Shown in pieces: positions 25,250 to 35,049 of a stretch of 47,050 bases of DNA. Source of the DNA: Chitinophagaceae bacterium (GTDB taxonomy: Bacteria > Bacteroidota > Bacteroidia > Chitinophagales > Chitinophagaceae). The notes under the pieces are model-generated. The model searched no databases, had not been told where the DNA came from, and saw only the letters and a program-made list of their open reading frames with translations. Location: positions 1 through 47,050 of the forward strand of contig JAGXRG010000002.1 in assembly GCA_018335935.1 (NCBI GenBank), in the 5' to 3' direction. Both the position numbers and the translations under genes were made by a program. Position 1 is the stretch's first letter; the number at the start of each line of letters is the position of its first letter.

Positions 25250-25918
25250 TTAGTAATCCATTTTTTCTTCTTTCATTTCACCTGTTTTACGTTTAGATTT
25301 GAGAACATCTAAAATTTGACGTTGTCTGGTGCTATCTGTTTTTTGAGAAGAAATGTTTAATCTGTTTTGAGCCATATCATCTTCAATCTTTCTCTTCTTT
25401 TTTATTAAAGCAACAGAATCTTCCTTTAAATTATCTAATTTTTTAATGGCTTTTTTCATGGCTTCTTCTTGCTCTGCAATTTGCAATTCTAGATCATAAG
25501 CTGCTGAAAGATTTTTTAAACCATTCATATAGGTTTTAGTTTTATCTAAAAGTCTATTTTCTTCTCTTTCGCCAACAAAATGTTCAAAGCCTTTACTCAT
25601 TAAAAAAGTTACGTTAGAAACATCTTTTTCTTGTCTGCTTTTTCTTTCTACTAAAACATATATATCATAAGTTTCATTGCCAAATTCTGGCATAGTTACA
25701 CCAGCATAAACCATATAGTCTTTTTGCTTACGACCTTTATAGCCTAGTTTTTCAAAGTTTTTATCAATTGCGGCTCTAACTGTAGTTTCAATAAAAGGCA
25801 CTTCACAAATAATACCAGGAACATCCATTTTATTGAATTGAACAACAGTAAATCTGCTTTGAGCAAATAGCATTGATACTAATTGAAGACAGACAATTGA
25901 TAGTAATAATTTTTTCAT
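25250..25918 (-). CDS. Exported coiled-coil protein of unknown function
   Basis: 222 residues; signal peptide MKKLLLSIVCLQLVSMLFAQ. The first half (residues 21-115) is a compact alpha/beta domain (VVQFNKMDVPGIICEVPF, IDKNFEKLGYKGRKQKDYMVYAGVTMPEFG, YDIYVLVERK). The second half is strongly charged and predicted coiled coil (about 140-205; ELQIAEQEEAMKKAIKKLD, KKKRKIEDDM). Not recognised beyond its being a conserved-looking periplasmic protein. Lies between the aldo/keto reductase and VanZ genes on the same strand. Confidence 0.75.
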   Translation of the reverse strand: MKKLLLSIVCLQLVSMLFAQSRFTVVQFNKMDVPGIICEVPFIETTVRAAIDKNFEKLGYKGRKQKDYMVYAGVTMPEFGNETYDIYVLVERKSRQEKDVSNVTFLMSKGFEHFVGEREENRLLDKTKTYMNGLKNLSAAYDLELQIAEQEEAMKKAIKKLDNLKEDSVALIKKKRKIEDDMAQNRLNISSQKTDSTRQRQILDVLKSKRKTGEMKEEKMDY

Positions 25919-25976
25919 ACAATTAATTTGACTATCACAAATCTTTTAAAATTTTAAATACAAAGTCTTGATGTGT

Positions 25977-26966
25977 TTAAAAATCTGGTTGCTTTGGTTT
26001 ATTACACATTATAGCATCTATGCGTTCTTTAACTTCTTCAGTTATTTTTTCAACTACTTCTAGAGATTTTAAATTATCGAGTAATTGTTCTTTTTTAGTT
26101 GCTCCCAAAATTGCAGTGGTAACATTTTTGTTACTGATACACCAAGCAATACTTAATTGAGGCAAGGTTACCCCTAAGTCATCTGCAAGTTGGCCCAACT
26201 GAACTACTTTACTTACTTTGTCTTCAGTTACCCATCTTTCTTTTAACCAATCGAAACCTTTTATGCCTAAACGAGAATCTTCTGGAATGCCTTTATTGTA
26301 TTTACCTGTTAAAAGTCCAGTTGCTAATGGGCTCCAAATGGTTGTACCCATACCCACACCATTAAAAATTCCTAGAAATTCTTTTTCAATTTTTTCTCTT
26401 TCAAACATGTTGTATTGAGGTTGTTCAACTTGTGGTGGAATTAAACGATAATCTCTAGCAATTCTATGAGCTTCCATAATTTCTACACCACTCCATTCAC
26501 TAGTACCCCAATACAAAATTTTACCTTGTTGAATTAAGTTATTCATGGTTAACACCACTTCTTCAATGGGTGTGCTTTTATCTGGACGATGACAGAAATA
26601 TAAATCTAAATAATCTGTTTGCATTCTTTGCAAAGCTTCATGACAAGCTTCTATCAAATGTTTTCTACTTAGCCCTGTTTGGTTAGGTTTATTGTTATCG
26701 CCTCTCCAACCAAAGAAGGCTTTACTACTAATGGTATAGCTGGTTCTATCCCAATTTTTAGCTTTTAAAACTCGACCCATCATTTTTTCACTTTCGCCTA
26801 AAGCATATACTTCTGCGTTATCGAAAAAGTTTACACCATTATCGTATGCAATGCCCATTAATTCATCGGCCAAACTATCATTAATTTGTTTGTGAAAAGT
26901 TACCCAACTACCAAAACTTAATACACTTAACTGCAAACCAGTTTTACCCATTTTTCTATATTCCAT
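25977..26966 (-). CDS. Aldo/keto reductase (Kv-beta-like subgroup)
   Basis: 329 residues starting at the ATG at 26966 (MEYRKMGKTGLQLSVLSFGSW); the longer open frame upstream lacks conserved sequence. NADPH-dependent oxidoreductase fold with the catalytic tetrad visible: Asp49 and Tyr54 (FFDNAEVYALGES), Lys82 (ISSKAFFGW) and His126 (LYFCHRPD). Cofactor-site sequences SPLATGLLTGKYNKG and AILGATKKEQLLDNL near the C-terminus match the voltage-gated potassium channel beta-subunit-like clade. Physiological substrate unknown. Cytoplasmic. Confidence 0.92.
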   Translation of the reverse strand: MEYRKMGKTGLQLSVLSFGSWVTFHKQINDSLADELMGIAYDNGVNFFDNAEVYALGESEKMMGRVLKAKNWDRTSYTISSKAFFGWRGDNNKPNQTGLSRKHLIEACHEALQRMQTDYLDLYFCHRPDKSTPIEEVVLTMNNLIQQGKILYWGTSEWSGVEIMEAHRIARDYRLIPPQVEQPQYNMFEREKIEKEFLGIFNGVGMGTTIWSPLATGLLTGKYNKGIPEDSRLGIKGFDWLKERWVTEDKVSKVVQLGQLADDLGVTLPQLSIAWCISNKNVTTAILGATKKEQLLDNLKSLEVVEKITEEVKERIDAIMCNKPKQPDF

Positions 26967-27466
26967 ATATTTTAATTTAAAAATTTTTAAAGAATCAAAG
27001 ATAAAAGATTGAGAATTGTGCTGATAAACAATATTTATCAATACGATTTTAATTGAAGTAAATATTTTAAAAAATAATTGTACAAAAAAAAGATAACTTC
27101 TGGGTTGACTTTGTAAATTGAGGCCGAAATAAAAATTATATTACACAAACACTATTTAATAAACTTCTACTTAGAACAACCAAAATCTATATTCAGCGAC
27201 TTGAAAATGTAAAATGCGATATTCAACTTTCGACAATATATAGAATGTTTGAATTTCATCTTGGAAAAATAAAATTTAATGTTTGGATAGATAACATCAA
27301 TTTTAAAACCTTCTACAACATTCCTTAACCTAAACACATTTTAAAGTAGGAATGGTAATGAATAAGTTAATTAAAATTTATTTTTATAGAATAAGTTTTA
27401 ACTTTATTTTGCACATTATTTAAAGCCGCCTATTTGCTAATTGCTTAACAATAAAGTATTAACAAC
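26967..27466. other. 500-bp intergenic region with a possible decayed gene
   Basis: Between the aldo/keto reductase start and the barrel protein start. Nothing is certain apart from a possible fur-like remnant (27116-27328). The rest is AT-rich; no clear terminator or RNA gene was seen. Confidence 0.5.
27116..27328 (+). pseudogene. Possible Fur-family regulator remnant
   Basis: Two + frames joined by one frameshift read like the DNA-binding half of a Fur/Zur protein: EAEIKIILHKHYLINFYLEQ and PKSIFSDL in one frame, then ENVKCDIQLSTIYRMFEFHLGKI in another, ending at a TAA at 27326. STIYR resembles the TVYRTL recognition helix of Fur. There is no start codon, no metal-binding half and stops are close, so if real it is dead. 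Similarity is by eye only and weak. Confidence 0.3.
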
Positions 27467-28036
27467 ATGAAACTAACCTCTTTATTTGGTTGTATTATAT
27501 TAGTATTAAACACAAATATTGCATTTTCACAAACCCAAAATAGCAATGTAAATGTCAAATTTTTAGTTGAAGGTGGTGTTGAGTATGGTGGGGATGAAAT
27601 TCTTAAAGTATTTTTTACAAATGGGGGCGACCAAACTATGAGAGCTGGCCAAGGTGGTTATGTTTCAATTGGTGGGCAATTTGAGTTTTCTGCCATTAAA
27701 AATTTTATGCTACGTACCTCTATTGGATTTAAGTATAATACTACAGCTGCTAATAATGCTAATATTAGGCTTACAAGAATTCCCATTACTATAATGCCAA
27801 ACTTGCTGTTAAAAAATAATTTTAGATTAGGCTTAGGTGTATCAACACATCAAAGTGTAAATTTCAAAGGTGATGGATTTGTACAAGATATTAAATTTAC
27901 GAGCTCACTAGCACCTAGATTTGAAGTTGGGTACAAGTGGATATCGCTTACTTATACATCTATGAAATACAAAGCTGAAAACGGTAAGGAATTATCTGCA
28001 AATTCATTTGGCATTTCATTTAGCCATGCGTTTTAA
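27467..28036 (+). CDS. Outer membrane beta-barrel protein
   Basis: 189 residues; signal peptide ending NIAFSQ (about residue 22). The rest alternates hydrophobic and polar residues in short strands (VKFLVEGGVEYGG, GYVSIGGQFEFSAI, MLRTSIGFKYN, FRLGLGVSTHQSVNF, SLAPRFEVGYKWISLTYTSMKY) and ends with FGISFSHAF, the terminal Phe recognised by the barrel-assembly machinery. Predicted eight-stranded barrel. No function evident. Monocistronic, preceded by the 500-bp region with the possible regulator remnant. Confidence 0.8.
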   Translation: MKLTSLFGCIILVLNTNIAFSQTQNSNVNVKFLVEGGVEYGGDEILKVFFTNGGDQTMRAGQGGYVSIGGQFEFSAIKNFMLRTSIGFKYNTTAANNANIRLTRIPITIMPNLLLKNNFRLGLGVSTHQSVNFKGDGFVQDIKFTSSLAPRFEVGYKWISLTYTSMKYKAENGKELSANSFGISFSHAF

Positions 28037-28142
28037 AAAGAAATAGCCAATTACACTTCCCTAATACATCTTCTTAAAAAGTATATGGGTTAAAAATGGA
28101 AAGTTGTATTTAAAAACTAATATTGCTTTTCTTAGCCTAAAG

Positions 28143-29192
28143 ATGCAAATCGATCATTTACAATTTTACTGTTGCCCAATAACTCAAGAGAACTTAGAAT
28201 TAACCATTCTTAAAAAATCAACTAAAATACTTGATGGCATTGAGGTTGAAATAATTGAAGAAGGCATTTTAACAAGTGGTATTTGTTTTTATCCCATTAT
28301 AAAAAGTATACCCAGATTAATAGTTGAAGCCGTTTATGATTATAGAAATTTCTTACTAACACATCTTAAAAATTTTGAACAGAAAGAAAAAGTATTGCTG
28401 TATACTTATGGCAACATTATCAAACAAGCAGCAAGAAAAAATAAACGAACCAAAGAAAGTTTTGAATTAGAATGGAAGTTTTTCGATTATGAAAAAGATA
28501 AAACATGGGATGCCTCACCACAAAAAATGTTGGACAGATTTTTATTGGAAACAGATGAATCTAATACTAGCATTCAAAATAAATTGATTTTAGATGTTGG
28601 TTGTGGCAATGGATTATTAGATGTTTTAATAGCTAATAAAAAAGCAACTGTTATTGGTTTTGATTTTAGTTTAAGCATTGAAAAAGCGTTTGAACAAAAT
28701 ACCAATTCAAAAGTAATATTTGTTCAAGCCGATGTGCAACATCCTCCATTCAAAAAAAACATTTTCGATATTGTTCATGCCAGTGGAATTCTCATACACA
28801 CCAACAATACTGAACATAGTTTTAATTGCTTAACTCCTTTAGTTAAATCTGATGGCAAATTGAGCTGTTGGTTGTATCATCCTAGAAAAAATTTTATACA
28901 TAACTGTTTTAATTTTATTAGAAAATTTACTAGCAAACTTCCATTAAAGTTACAAATTGTATTCCATGCAGTTTTTCTATTTCCGATTAGTTTTATTATT
29001 AAAAAATTAAAAGGTAATCAACAAAATTGGAGAGAAATGATGGTAGATATTTTAGATTGGATGACTCCTGAATTTAGATGGGAGCATACACATGAAGAAG
29101 CAAAAAGTTGGTTTATAAAAAATAATTTTTCTTCCATAAAAATTACTACCCAAGAGTTATTTGGTTTTAACATTATTGGTATAAAGCACTAA
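28143..29192 (+). CDS. SAM-dependent methyltransferase with Trm112-like N-terminus
   Basis: 349 residues from the ATG at 28143; a TTG 39 bp upstream is less likely. The N-terminus (FYCCPITQENLELTI... FYPIIKSIPRL) is Trm112-like, a zinc-ribbon-derived module fused to several bacterial methyltransferases. The class I Rossmann domain shows motif I LILDVGCGNGLLD (about 148-160), VIGFDFS, IFVQADVQHPPF and VHASGILIHTN. A long insertion with hydrophobic stretch (HAVFLFPISFIIKKLKG) follows. Acceptor unknown; the combination is often seen in small-molecule or lipid-linked methyl transfer. Stands alone on the + strand. Confidence 0.85.
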   Translation: MQIDHLQFYCCPITQENLELTILKKSTKILDGIEVEIIEEGILTSGICFYPIIKSIPRLIVEAVYDYRNFLLTHLKNFEQKEKVLLYTYGNIIKQAARKNKRTKESFELEWKFFDYEKDKTWDASPQKMLDRFLLETDESNTSIQNKLILDVGCGNGLLDVLIANKKATVIGFDFSLSIEKAFEQNTNSKVIFVQADVQHPPFKKNIFDIVHASGILIHTNNTEHSFNCLTPLVKSDGKLSCWLYHPRKNFIHNCFNFIRKFTSKLPLKLQIVFHAVFLFPISFIIKKLKGNQQNWREMMVDILDWMTPEFRWEHTHEEAKSWFIKNNFSSIKITTQELFGFNIIGIKH

Positions 29193-29235
29193 AAAACAGA
29201 AGGCCATTTCGAACACTAAGTGTTGAAACAGCCCT
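29191..29235 (-). terminator. Probable terminator between methyltransferase and TonB-receptor-like gene
   Basis: An imperfect hairpin formed by GGCCATTTCGAACACT and AGTGTTGAAACAGCC has a T-run on the - strand side (CTGTTTTTTAG), so it most likely ends the - strand receptor gene whose stop is at 29268. It may work in both directions. Confidence 0.55.
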
Positions 29236-29267
29236 CTTGTTAACCAAAACCAACAATGAAAAATTTT

Positions 29268-31715
29268 TTAATTCCCTCCTATTCCACCACCACCAGAGCT
29301 TACACGTTTACTTTCATCTTCAGCACCTGTTGTTCTTTGTCGTGCAGCTTTAACTGTACTCTTTCCAAATCTGTAACTAAAGTTTAGTTTTAATTGCTGA
29401 CTCTCCCAACGGAATGAAGCATTTAAAAACTGACCGGCAAAATCACTTGTACCTCTCCAATACATAGTTCTAAAAATATCTGTTACAGATAATTTAATAT
29501 TTCCTTTACCTTGCATAATTTGTTTTTGAACACCCAAGTCTACATACCCCATGGCTTTACTTACAAATGTTCCTTGCTGTATAGATGGAGTACTTACCCA
29601 ACTGCTTAATTCCAATGTATATCCTTTATTCAGTTTCAAAGAATGTTGCATGTACAAATTAGCGGTATAAGCATCTAAATCGACAACTCTACCGGTTCCA
29701 AAATCAGCTTTATAATGTGAGTAGTTGGCATTAATATTAAAATATGCAGAGTATTGTTTTATTTGTAAGGGATAACTAATATTTAAACTTACAATATCTT
29801 GTGTAGCTAAATTCTTTTTTGTTATAAAACTCTTCGATTTTTCTGCAGTATCTATGAGTTGAGTAAAAACACTATTTACACGACTATAATTTAAAGTTGT
29901 ATTTAAAGTGTATTTATAAGTATTTGTTATACTAAAACTATTGGTGTATTGTGGTGTTAACAAGGTATTGCCTTTTTGAAATGTATATTCATCTAATTTA
30001 AATTCAAAAGGATTTAAGTCTTGATAAGCCGGACGATCAATTCTTCTACTATAACTAAGACCCCATTGACTCATTGGATTTTTATTGAATGTAATGGCTG
30101 CACTTGGAAATAAATCGGTGTAATTTCTTTTAAATGTTGAATCGTAGCCAACATATCCATTACCATTTTTTTGTCTGCCGGTTGATTGGCCTGTAATATT
30201 ACTGTTTTCAACTCTTACACCCAATTGCACCATAAAACCTTTGTACTGTTTATTAAAGTTCAAGTATCCTGCATTTACATTTTCTTTATAATCGAACTTA
30301 TTGCTACGAGCAGTATCAAGGGTTTTTGTGCTGCCAATAACATCAAATCTTTGAAAATCATTAGTAGTGTTTACAAATGAAACTTTAGTACCAAAAGCCA
30401 ACTTACCTCCTTTAAAGGGTTGTTCAAAATCTGCTTTTATATTGGCTATATTGATAATACTTGGAGAAATCATATTATAATTTCTACTGTATAAAAAAGC
30501 ATTGTTGCCATCGAAATAGCTATTGGGTTGTTGTTGATTATTGTTAATATCGAATCGGCCATAATTTGCATCAATATTAAGCTCTCTGCCACTTGTGTCT
30601 GTATGTCTGTAGTTAGCATTAAAATTGATATTGTTATTATGCCCTATAGATGAATTATCGGCAATCAATGTTCTTACTAAACTGCTATTGGGTTTATAAT
30701 AAGTGGGGGTAGAGCTAAAGTTTTCCATATTATTTGCCGAAAAACTTCCATTAACAATAAACCCAATGGTATTATGCTTATTGATGTAAAAATCAGCCCC
30801 AGTTTTAAAATTGTGAGATGCTCCATTGTTTAGCATAGATCCTCTTTGATCGAAAATGGTGTCTAATACATCTCTATAAATGTTCATCTCATTTATGTTA
30901 AGCCTTTTATTATAGTTGTAAGATCCAAATAGATTCGTTTTCTTGTTTCTATTATTTAAACTCAATCCAGCATTGTATTTTGCATAAGTTCCAATAGCAT
31001 AACCTGCATTGGCATTACCATTAGTGCCAAATGCTTTATTCTTTTTTAAACGAATGTTGATGATACCTGCATTACCAGCAGCATCATATCTTGCAGATGG
31101 ATTCGTGATAAGTTCAATGGCTTCAATTTCGTTTGATTGCATAGAACGAAGAAAGTCTGCCAAATCTTTTCCTGCTAATGGAGATGGACGACCATCGATA
31201 TAAATCTGAACACCATTTTTTCCACTCATAGAAATATTATCATCTCTATCAATCATAACACTTGGAGATTTACGTAACAATTCAAATGCATCTGTACCTA
31301 CAGCATTAATACTTCCCTCAATATTAAAAATGGTTTTATCTGCTTTTACTTCAATCATTGGTTTTTTACTTGTAACAACTACCTCGTTCAATTGTTTACT
31401 TGCTTTAATTAAATCAATTGTAGAAATAGTATAAGTTTTACCATCGTAATCAAAAATTGCTGATTGACTTGTTGCAAAACCAATATTACTTACCACAACA
31501 AAATATTTGCCCTGATTAATATTATTAAATGAGTATTGGCCTTCTTTATTTGTAATGGCAACTTTAACAATTGATGAATCCTTAGCTTTATTTAAGGTGA
31601 TTGAAGCTCCTAAAAGTCCTTTGCCACTTTCATCTTTTATTGTACCATTAATTTCTTGTGCCGAGCTTAATAAACTTGTTAGAGTTAGTAAACTAATAAG
31701 TATAATATTCTTCAT
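29268..31715 (-). CDS. TonB-dependent-receptor-like outer membrane protein
   Basis: 815 residues: signal peptide (MKNIILISLLTLTSLLSSA), carboxypeptidase-regulatory-like domain (about 20-95; INGTIKDESGKGLLGASITL, GFATSQSAI), plug domain (about 110-220; LLRKSPSVMIDRDDNISMSGKNGVQIYIDGRPS, ITNPSARYDAAGNAGIINI), then an outer-membrane beta-barrel of the OMP_b-brl_3 type. The protein carries a Gly-rich tail (SSGGGGIGGN) beyond the last barrel strand. No SusD partner or TonB box is evident, so it is either a small importer or an orphan barrel. Ligand unknown. Divergent from adenine deaminase. Confidence 0.88.
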   Translation of the reverse strand: MKNIILISLLTLTSLLSSAQEINGTIKDESGKGLLGASITLNKAKDSSIVKVAITNKEGQYSFNNINQGKYFVVVSNIGFATSQSAIFDYDGKTYTISTIDLIKASKQLNEVVVTSKKPMIEVKADKTIFNIEGSINAVGTDAFELLRKSPSVMIDRDDNISMSGKNGVQIYIDGRPSPLAGKDLADFLRSMQSNEIEAIELITNPSARYDAAGNAGIINIRLKKNKAFGTNGNANAGYAIGTYAKYNAGLSLNNRNKKTNLFGSYNYNKRLNINEMNIYRDVLDTIFDQRGSMLNNGASHNFKTGADFYINKHNTIGFIVNGSFSANNMENFSSTPTYYKPNSSLVRTLIADNSSIGHNNNINFNANYRHTDTSGRELNIDANYGRFDINNNQQQPNSYFDGNNAFLYSRNYNMISPSIINIANIKADFEQPFKGGKLAFGTKVSFVNTTNDFQRFDVIGSTKTLDTARSNKFDYKENVNAGYLNFNKQYKGFMVQLGVRVENSNITGQSTGRQKNGNGYVGYDSTFKRNYTDLFPSAAITFNKNPMSQWGLSYSRRIDRPAYQDLNPFEFKLDEYTFQKGNTLLTPQYTNSFSITNTYKYTLNTTLNYSRVNSVFTQLIDTAEKSKSFITKKNLATQDIVSLNISYPLQIKQYSAYFNINANYSHYKADFGTGRVVDLDAYTANLYMQHSLKLNKGYTLELSSWVSTPSIQQGTFVSKAMGYVDLGVQKQIMQGKGNIKLSVTDIFRTMYWRGTSDFAGQFLNASFRWESQQLKLNFSYRFGKSTVKAARQRTTGAEDESKRVSSGGGGIGGN

Positions 31716-31862
31716 AATCGAATTCTTTAGTAATGTAAAAATGTATGATTAATTATTTTAAAATATAACGATTTCTATAAGAGGAAAGAAATAATTTTGA
31801 ATGGTGAATATTGATGAATATATTTATTTGAATTCAATTAACTACACGAAAGCAATTTAATT

Positions 31863-33512
31863 ATGACTCAAAATACATTTTCTGTTACTGGAAACATCGT
31901 TGACATTTTAAATAAAAAAATATACCCTGCAGAAATTGTTGTAGAAAACGATTTTATCAAATCAATAACTCCTATCAACCAATCAACCAATCAACTATTC
32001 AACTATATTCTTCCTGGTTTTATTGACTCGCATGTACATATTGAGAGCAGCATGTTAGTACCTAGTGAATTTGCTCGTTTAGCAGTTGTTCATGGAACTG
32101 TTGCAACTATTAGCGACCCTCATGAAATTGCAAATGTTTGTGGGTTAGCAGGTGTTGACTTTATGATTAACAATGGTAAAGAAGTCAACTTTAAATTCAA
32201 TTTTGGAGCACCAAGTTGTGTGCCTGCAACAGTTTTTGAAACTGCAGGTGCAGCATTAAACAGTGATGATGTAAAAAAACTTTTAGAAAGAGATGAAATA
32301 AAATACTTGAGTGAAATGATGAATTTTCCTGGGGTTTTGTTTAAGGATGATGAAGTAATGAAGAAGATAGCTTATGCTCATCAATTAAATAAACCAGTTG
32401 ATGGTCATGCTCCAGGTTTAAGAGGTGATACTGCTAAACAATATATAGATGCTGGAATTAGTACAGATCACGAATGTATTACTGCAGAAGAGGCTTTAGA
32501 TAAACTAAAGCATGAAATGAAAATTATTATTCGTGAAGGAAGTGCTGCTAAAAATTTTGAAGCTTTAATTCATTTGCTGAACGAATATTCAAACTTAATT
32601 ATGTTTTGTAGCGATGATAAACATCCTGATAGTTTAGTTCTTGGTCATATTAATCAGCTTTGTGCAAGGGCTGTTGCAAAAGGAATAGATATTTTTAAAA
32701 TTTTACAAGCAGCATGTATTAATCCAATTTTACATTATAAGCTCGATGTTGGAATGTTAAGAGTGGGCGATAAAGCCGACTTTATTGTTGCTGAAGATTT
32801 AATCAATTTCAATATTATTCAAACCTATATAAATGGCTCTTTGGTAGCTGAAAGAGGTCAATCATTCATTCCTTCAAAAAAAGTATCCCCAATTAATCAA
32901 TTTAATTGTAGTCAGATTTCAGAATCTGATCTTTTGATTTCAACTGATGAGTTTGCAGAAACTCAAGTTCCAGTTATTGTTGCATTAGATGGTCAATTAA
33001 TTACAAACAGAATTGATATTGATAAAACATTGCTGCTTGAGAATGATAAACTTGTAAGTAACGTAAAAGAAGATGTTTTGAAAATGGTGGTAATCAATCG
33101 CTATCATAATGCACCTATTGCCAAAGCTTTTATTAAAAATTTTGGATTGAAAAAAGGAGCATTGGCATCAACTGTTGCACATGATAGTCATAATATTGTA
33201 GCTGTTGGTGTTGATGATGAAAGTTTATGCAAAGCCATCAATAAAGTAATTGAATGTGAAGGAGGTGTTGCGGCAGCAGATCATAATCAAACCCAAATTG
33301 TTCCATTACCAATAGCTGGATTAATGAGTGCAGAAGATGGTTATAAAGTAGCCTCTGACTATACTAAAATTGACCATTTTACTAAAGCTGATTTAGGTAG
33401 CACACTACTTTCTCCTTTCATGACTTTAAGCTTTATGGCACTATTAGTAATACCCCATTTAAAGCTCAGTGATAAAGGATTATTTGATGGAGATGCTTTT
33501 AAGTTTGTTTAA
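31863..33512 (+). CDS. ade: Adenine deaminase
   Basis: 549 residues; converts adenine to hypoxanthine and ammonia in purine salvage. Amidohydrolase motifs are present: [22 protein letters not shown] (metal His pair), [28 protein letters not shown], and [11 protein letters not shown] with the metal Asp. The C-terminal Ade domain has [21 protein letters not shown] and [11 protein letters not shown]. Full length for the bacterial Ade family. It stands alone on the + strand and starts 147 bp from the divergent receptor-like gene. Confidence 0.95.
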   Translation: MTQNTFSVTGNIVDILNKKIYPAEIVVENDFIKSITPINQSTNQLFNYILPGFIDSHVHIESSMLVPSEFARLAVVHGTVATISDPHEIANVCGLAGVDFMINNGKEVNFKFNFGAPSCVPATVFETAGAALNSDDVKKLLERDEIKYLSEMMNFPGVLFKDDEVMKKIAYAHQLNKPVDGHAPGLRGDTAKQYIDAGISTDHECITAEEALDKLKHEMKIIIREGSAAKNFEALIHLLNEYSNLIMFCSDDKHPDSLVLGHINQLCARAVAKGIDIFKILQAACINPILHYKLDVGMLRVGDKADFIVAEDLINFNIIQTYINGSLVAERGQSFIPSKKVSPINQFNCSQISESDLLISTDEFAETQVPVIVALDGQLITNRIDIDKTLLLENDKLVSNVKEDVLKMVVINRYHNAPIAKAFIKNFGLKKGALASTVAHDSHNIVAVGVDDESLCKAINKVIECEGGVAAADHNQTQIVPLPIAGLMSAEDGYKVASDYTKIDHFTKADLGSTLLSPFMTLSFMALLVIPHLKLSDKGLFDGDAFKFV

Positions 33513-33621
33513 TTGCATTTCTTCCTTTTTTTAATCAATCTAAACTATTAAAATATAGCTGGTTTGAACATAATTTTTGTTCAAAAAAAACGTTATAGCT
33601 ATTAACTTGATAGCCGTACCT

Positions 33622-35019
33622 ATGCACAAACTGTATCCATACAGTTATAAAAATATTAAAATATGGGCCCAAATTATGCTCATGGCTTTCTTGTCTATAC
33701 AAGTTACTGCACAGAAACCGTTAAGATTTTCTGAACCTAATAATACTAATGGGAACAATGCTTATGTCTCTTATTCTAAAGATAAAACTTCAATTAAACC
33801 AAGAATTATAGCATTTGATAAAAAAGGAATTTATACAAGAAAGGATAAATTTATTGGTTATACTTTAAGGTTAGAAAATAATTTAAGACAAGATCAGAAT
33901 GGTGAAATAGCTTTAAAAGTTGTGAATCAGTCTGGAGTTGTATTACATCAAGATGTTGCTAGTTTTAATATGAGAAAAAAGGGTGAGTTTGAAAAGAATT
34001 ACTTTTTTGATGGTAAACAAATTCAACCTGGTTACTATACATCAACTATGTTTATTTCATCTGCTCAATATGCAGATACCATTAGTTATACTTTTGCTTT
34101 TGAACCAAACACTGCTACCGCATTAGTGTCAAATGCTCCTTCAGACTTTGTAAACTTTTGGGATCAAGCTAAGCGAGAATTGTATAACACCCGAGCAGAT
34201 ATTGCCATAAGACCAAGACCAGATTTATTCAGAAAACATTACAACACTTTTGAAGTAGAATTTCAATCAACAGACAAAGCAATTATCTATGGTTGGTTAA
34301 CTGTTCCTGCAAATAAAAGTCCACAGCCTGTTTTGTACATTATTTCTGATTACCAAGGAGAGTTAATTCCAGAATATAGAAAAGATGTAGCAGTATTATC
34401 TATTAATACCAGAGGTACAGGAGCTAGTAATCAGCACTACAATTTTGGTTACGACCAATTGGGTTTATATAATGTATCAGATAAAAACAGATCTTATTTA
34501 AAAGGTGCGTATTTAGATGGGTTAAGAGGTTTAGATGTTATTATGCAAGCCGCAAACGCCAACTTTTTAGATACCAGAAAAATTGTTGTTCAAGGAGCAG
34601 GATTAGGAGCTGGTATTGCTGCTTGTATAGGAGCTATTGATTCAAGAGTGATAGGCATTGTAATGGAAGCCCCTAGTTTTATTGGATTTAATAATTTGCT
34701 CAATAGTAATAGCCAAGGTTTTCCGGCTTATATGTTTAATAATTATATAGCTCAACGCAAAAGCACCAGAGAAAACTTAATAAATAATTTGGAGTATTTC
34801 GATCCTATTTATTTTGCACCTTATATCAGCAGTAGAATTTTAGTAGGCTTTAGTTCAAACAATAGCAATACCCCTGCTCAAAATGTATTACAATTTATTA
34901 ATCAATTAAGAGTTCATAAAAAAGAAAAATACGAATGCAAAAACTGTGGAAATAGTTTAAATAAACGTTTTTATGGTTTTAAAGAAACATGGTTGAAAGA
35001 AAGATTTGGACAACCATAG
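33622..35019 (+). CDS. Alpha/beta-hydrolase-fold protein, acetyl-xylan-esterase-like, catalytic residues degenerate
   Basis: 465 residues from the ATG at 33622; a TTG at 33577 is possible but poorer. A signal segment (IMLMAFLSIQVTAQ) precedes a beta-sandwich-like region (about 60-165) and an alpha/beta-hydrolase domain like acetyl-xylan esterases: FWDQAKRELYNTRADI, TFEVEFQSTDKAIIYGWLTVP, VAVLSINTRGTGASNQHY, GAYLDGLRGLDVIM. At the nucleophile elbow the family's G-x-S-x-G is here GAGLG, so Gly replaces the catalytic Ser. The Asp position (GFSSNNSNTP) and His position (YECKNCGNSLN) are also not conserved. Exported; probably a pseudoenzyme. First gene of a + run with a barrel protein and MerC. 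Confidence 0.75.
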   Translation: MHKLYPYSYKNIKIWAQIMLMAFLSIQVTAQKPLRFSEPNNTNGNNAYVSYSKDKTSIKPRIIAFDKKGIYTRKDKFIGYTLRLENNLRQDQNGEIALKVVNQSGVVLHQDVASFNMRKKGEFEKNYFFDGKQIQPGYYTSTMFISSAQYADTISYTFAFEPNTATALVSNAPSDFVNFWDQAKRELYNTRADIAIRPRPDLFRKHYNTFEVEFQSTDKAIIYGWLTVPANKSPQPVLYIISDYQGELIPEYRKDVAVLSINTRGTGASNQHYNFGYDQLGLYNVSDKNRSYLKGAYLDGLRGLDVIMQAANANFLDTRKIVVQGAGLGAGIAACIGAIDSRVIGIVMEAPSFIGFNNLLNSNSQGFPAYMFNNYIAQRKSTRENLINNLEYFDPIYFAPYISSRILVGFSSNNSNTPAQNVLQFINQLRVHKKEKYECKNCGNSLNKRFYGFKETWLKERFGQP

Positions 35020-35049
35020 AAAATAATTAAACTTTATAAAATAAATTCA

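Noticed and set aside
29268..31715. SusC/SusD polysaccharide utilisation locus
   Set aside because: The receptor-like protein lacks a SusD partner and no carbohydrate enzymes are near.
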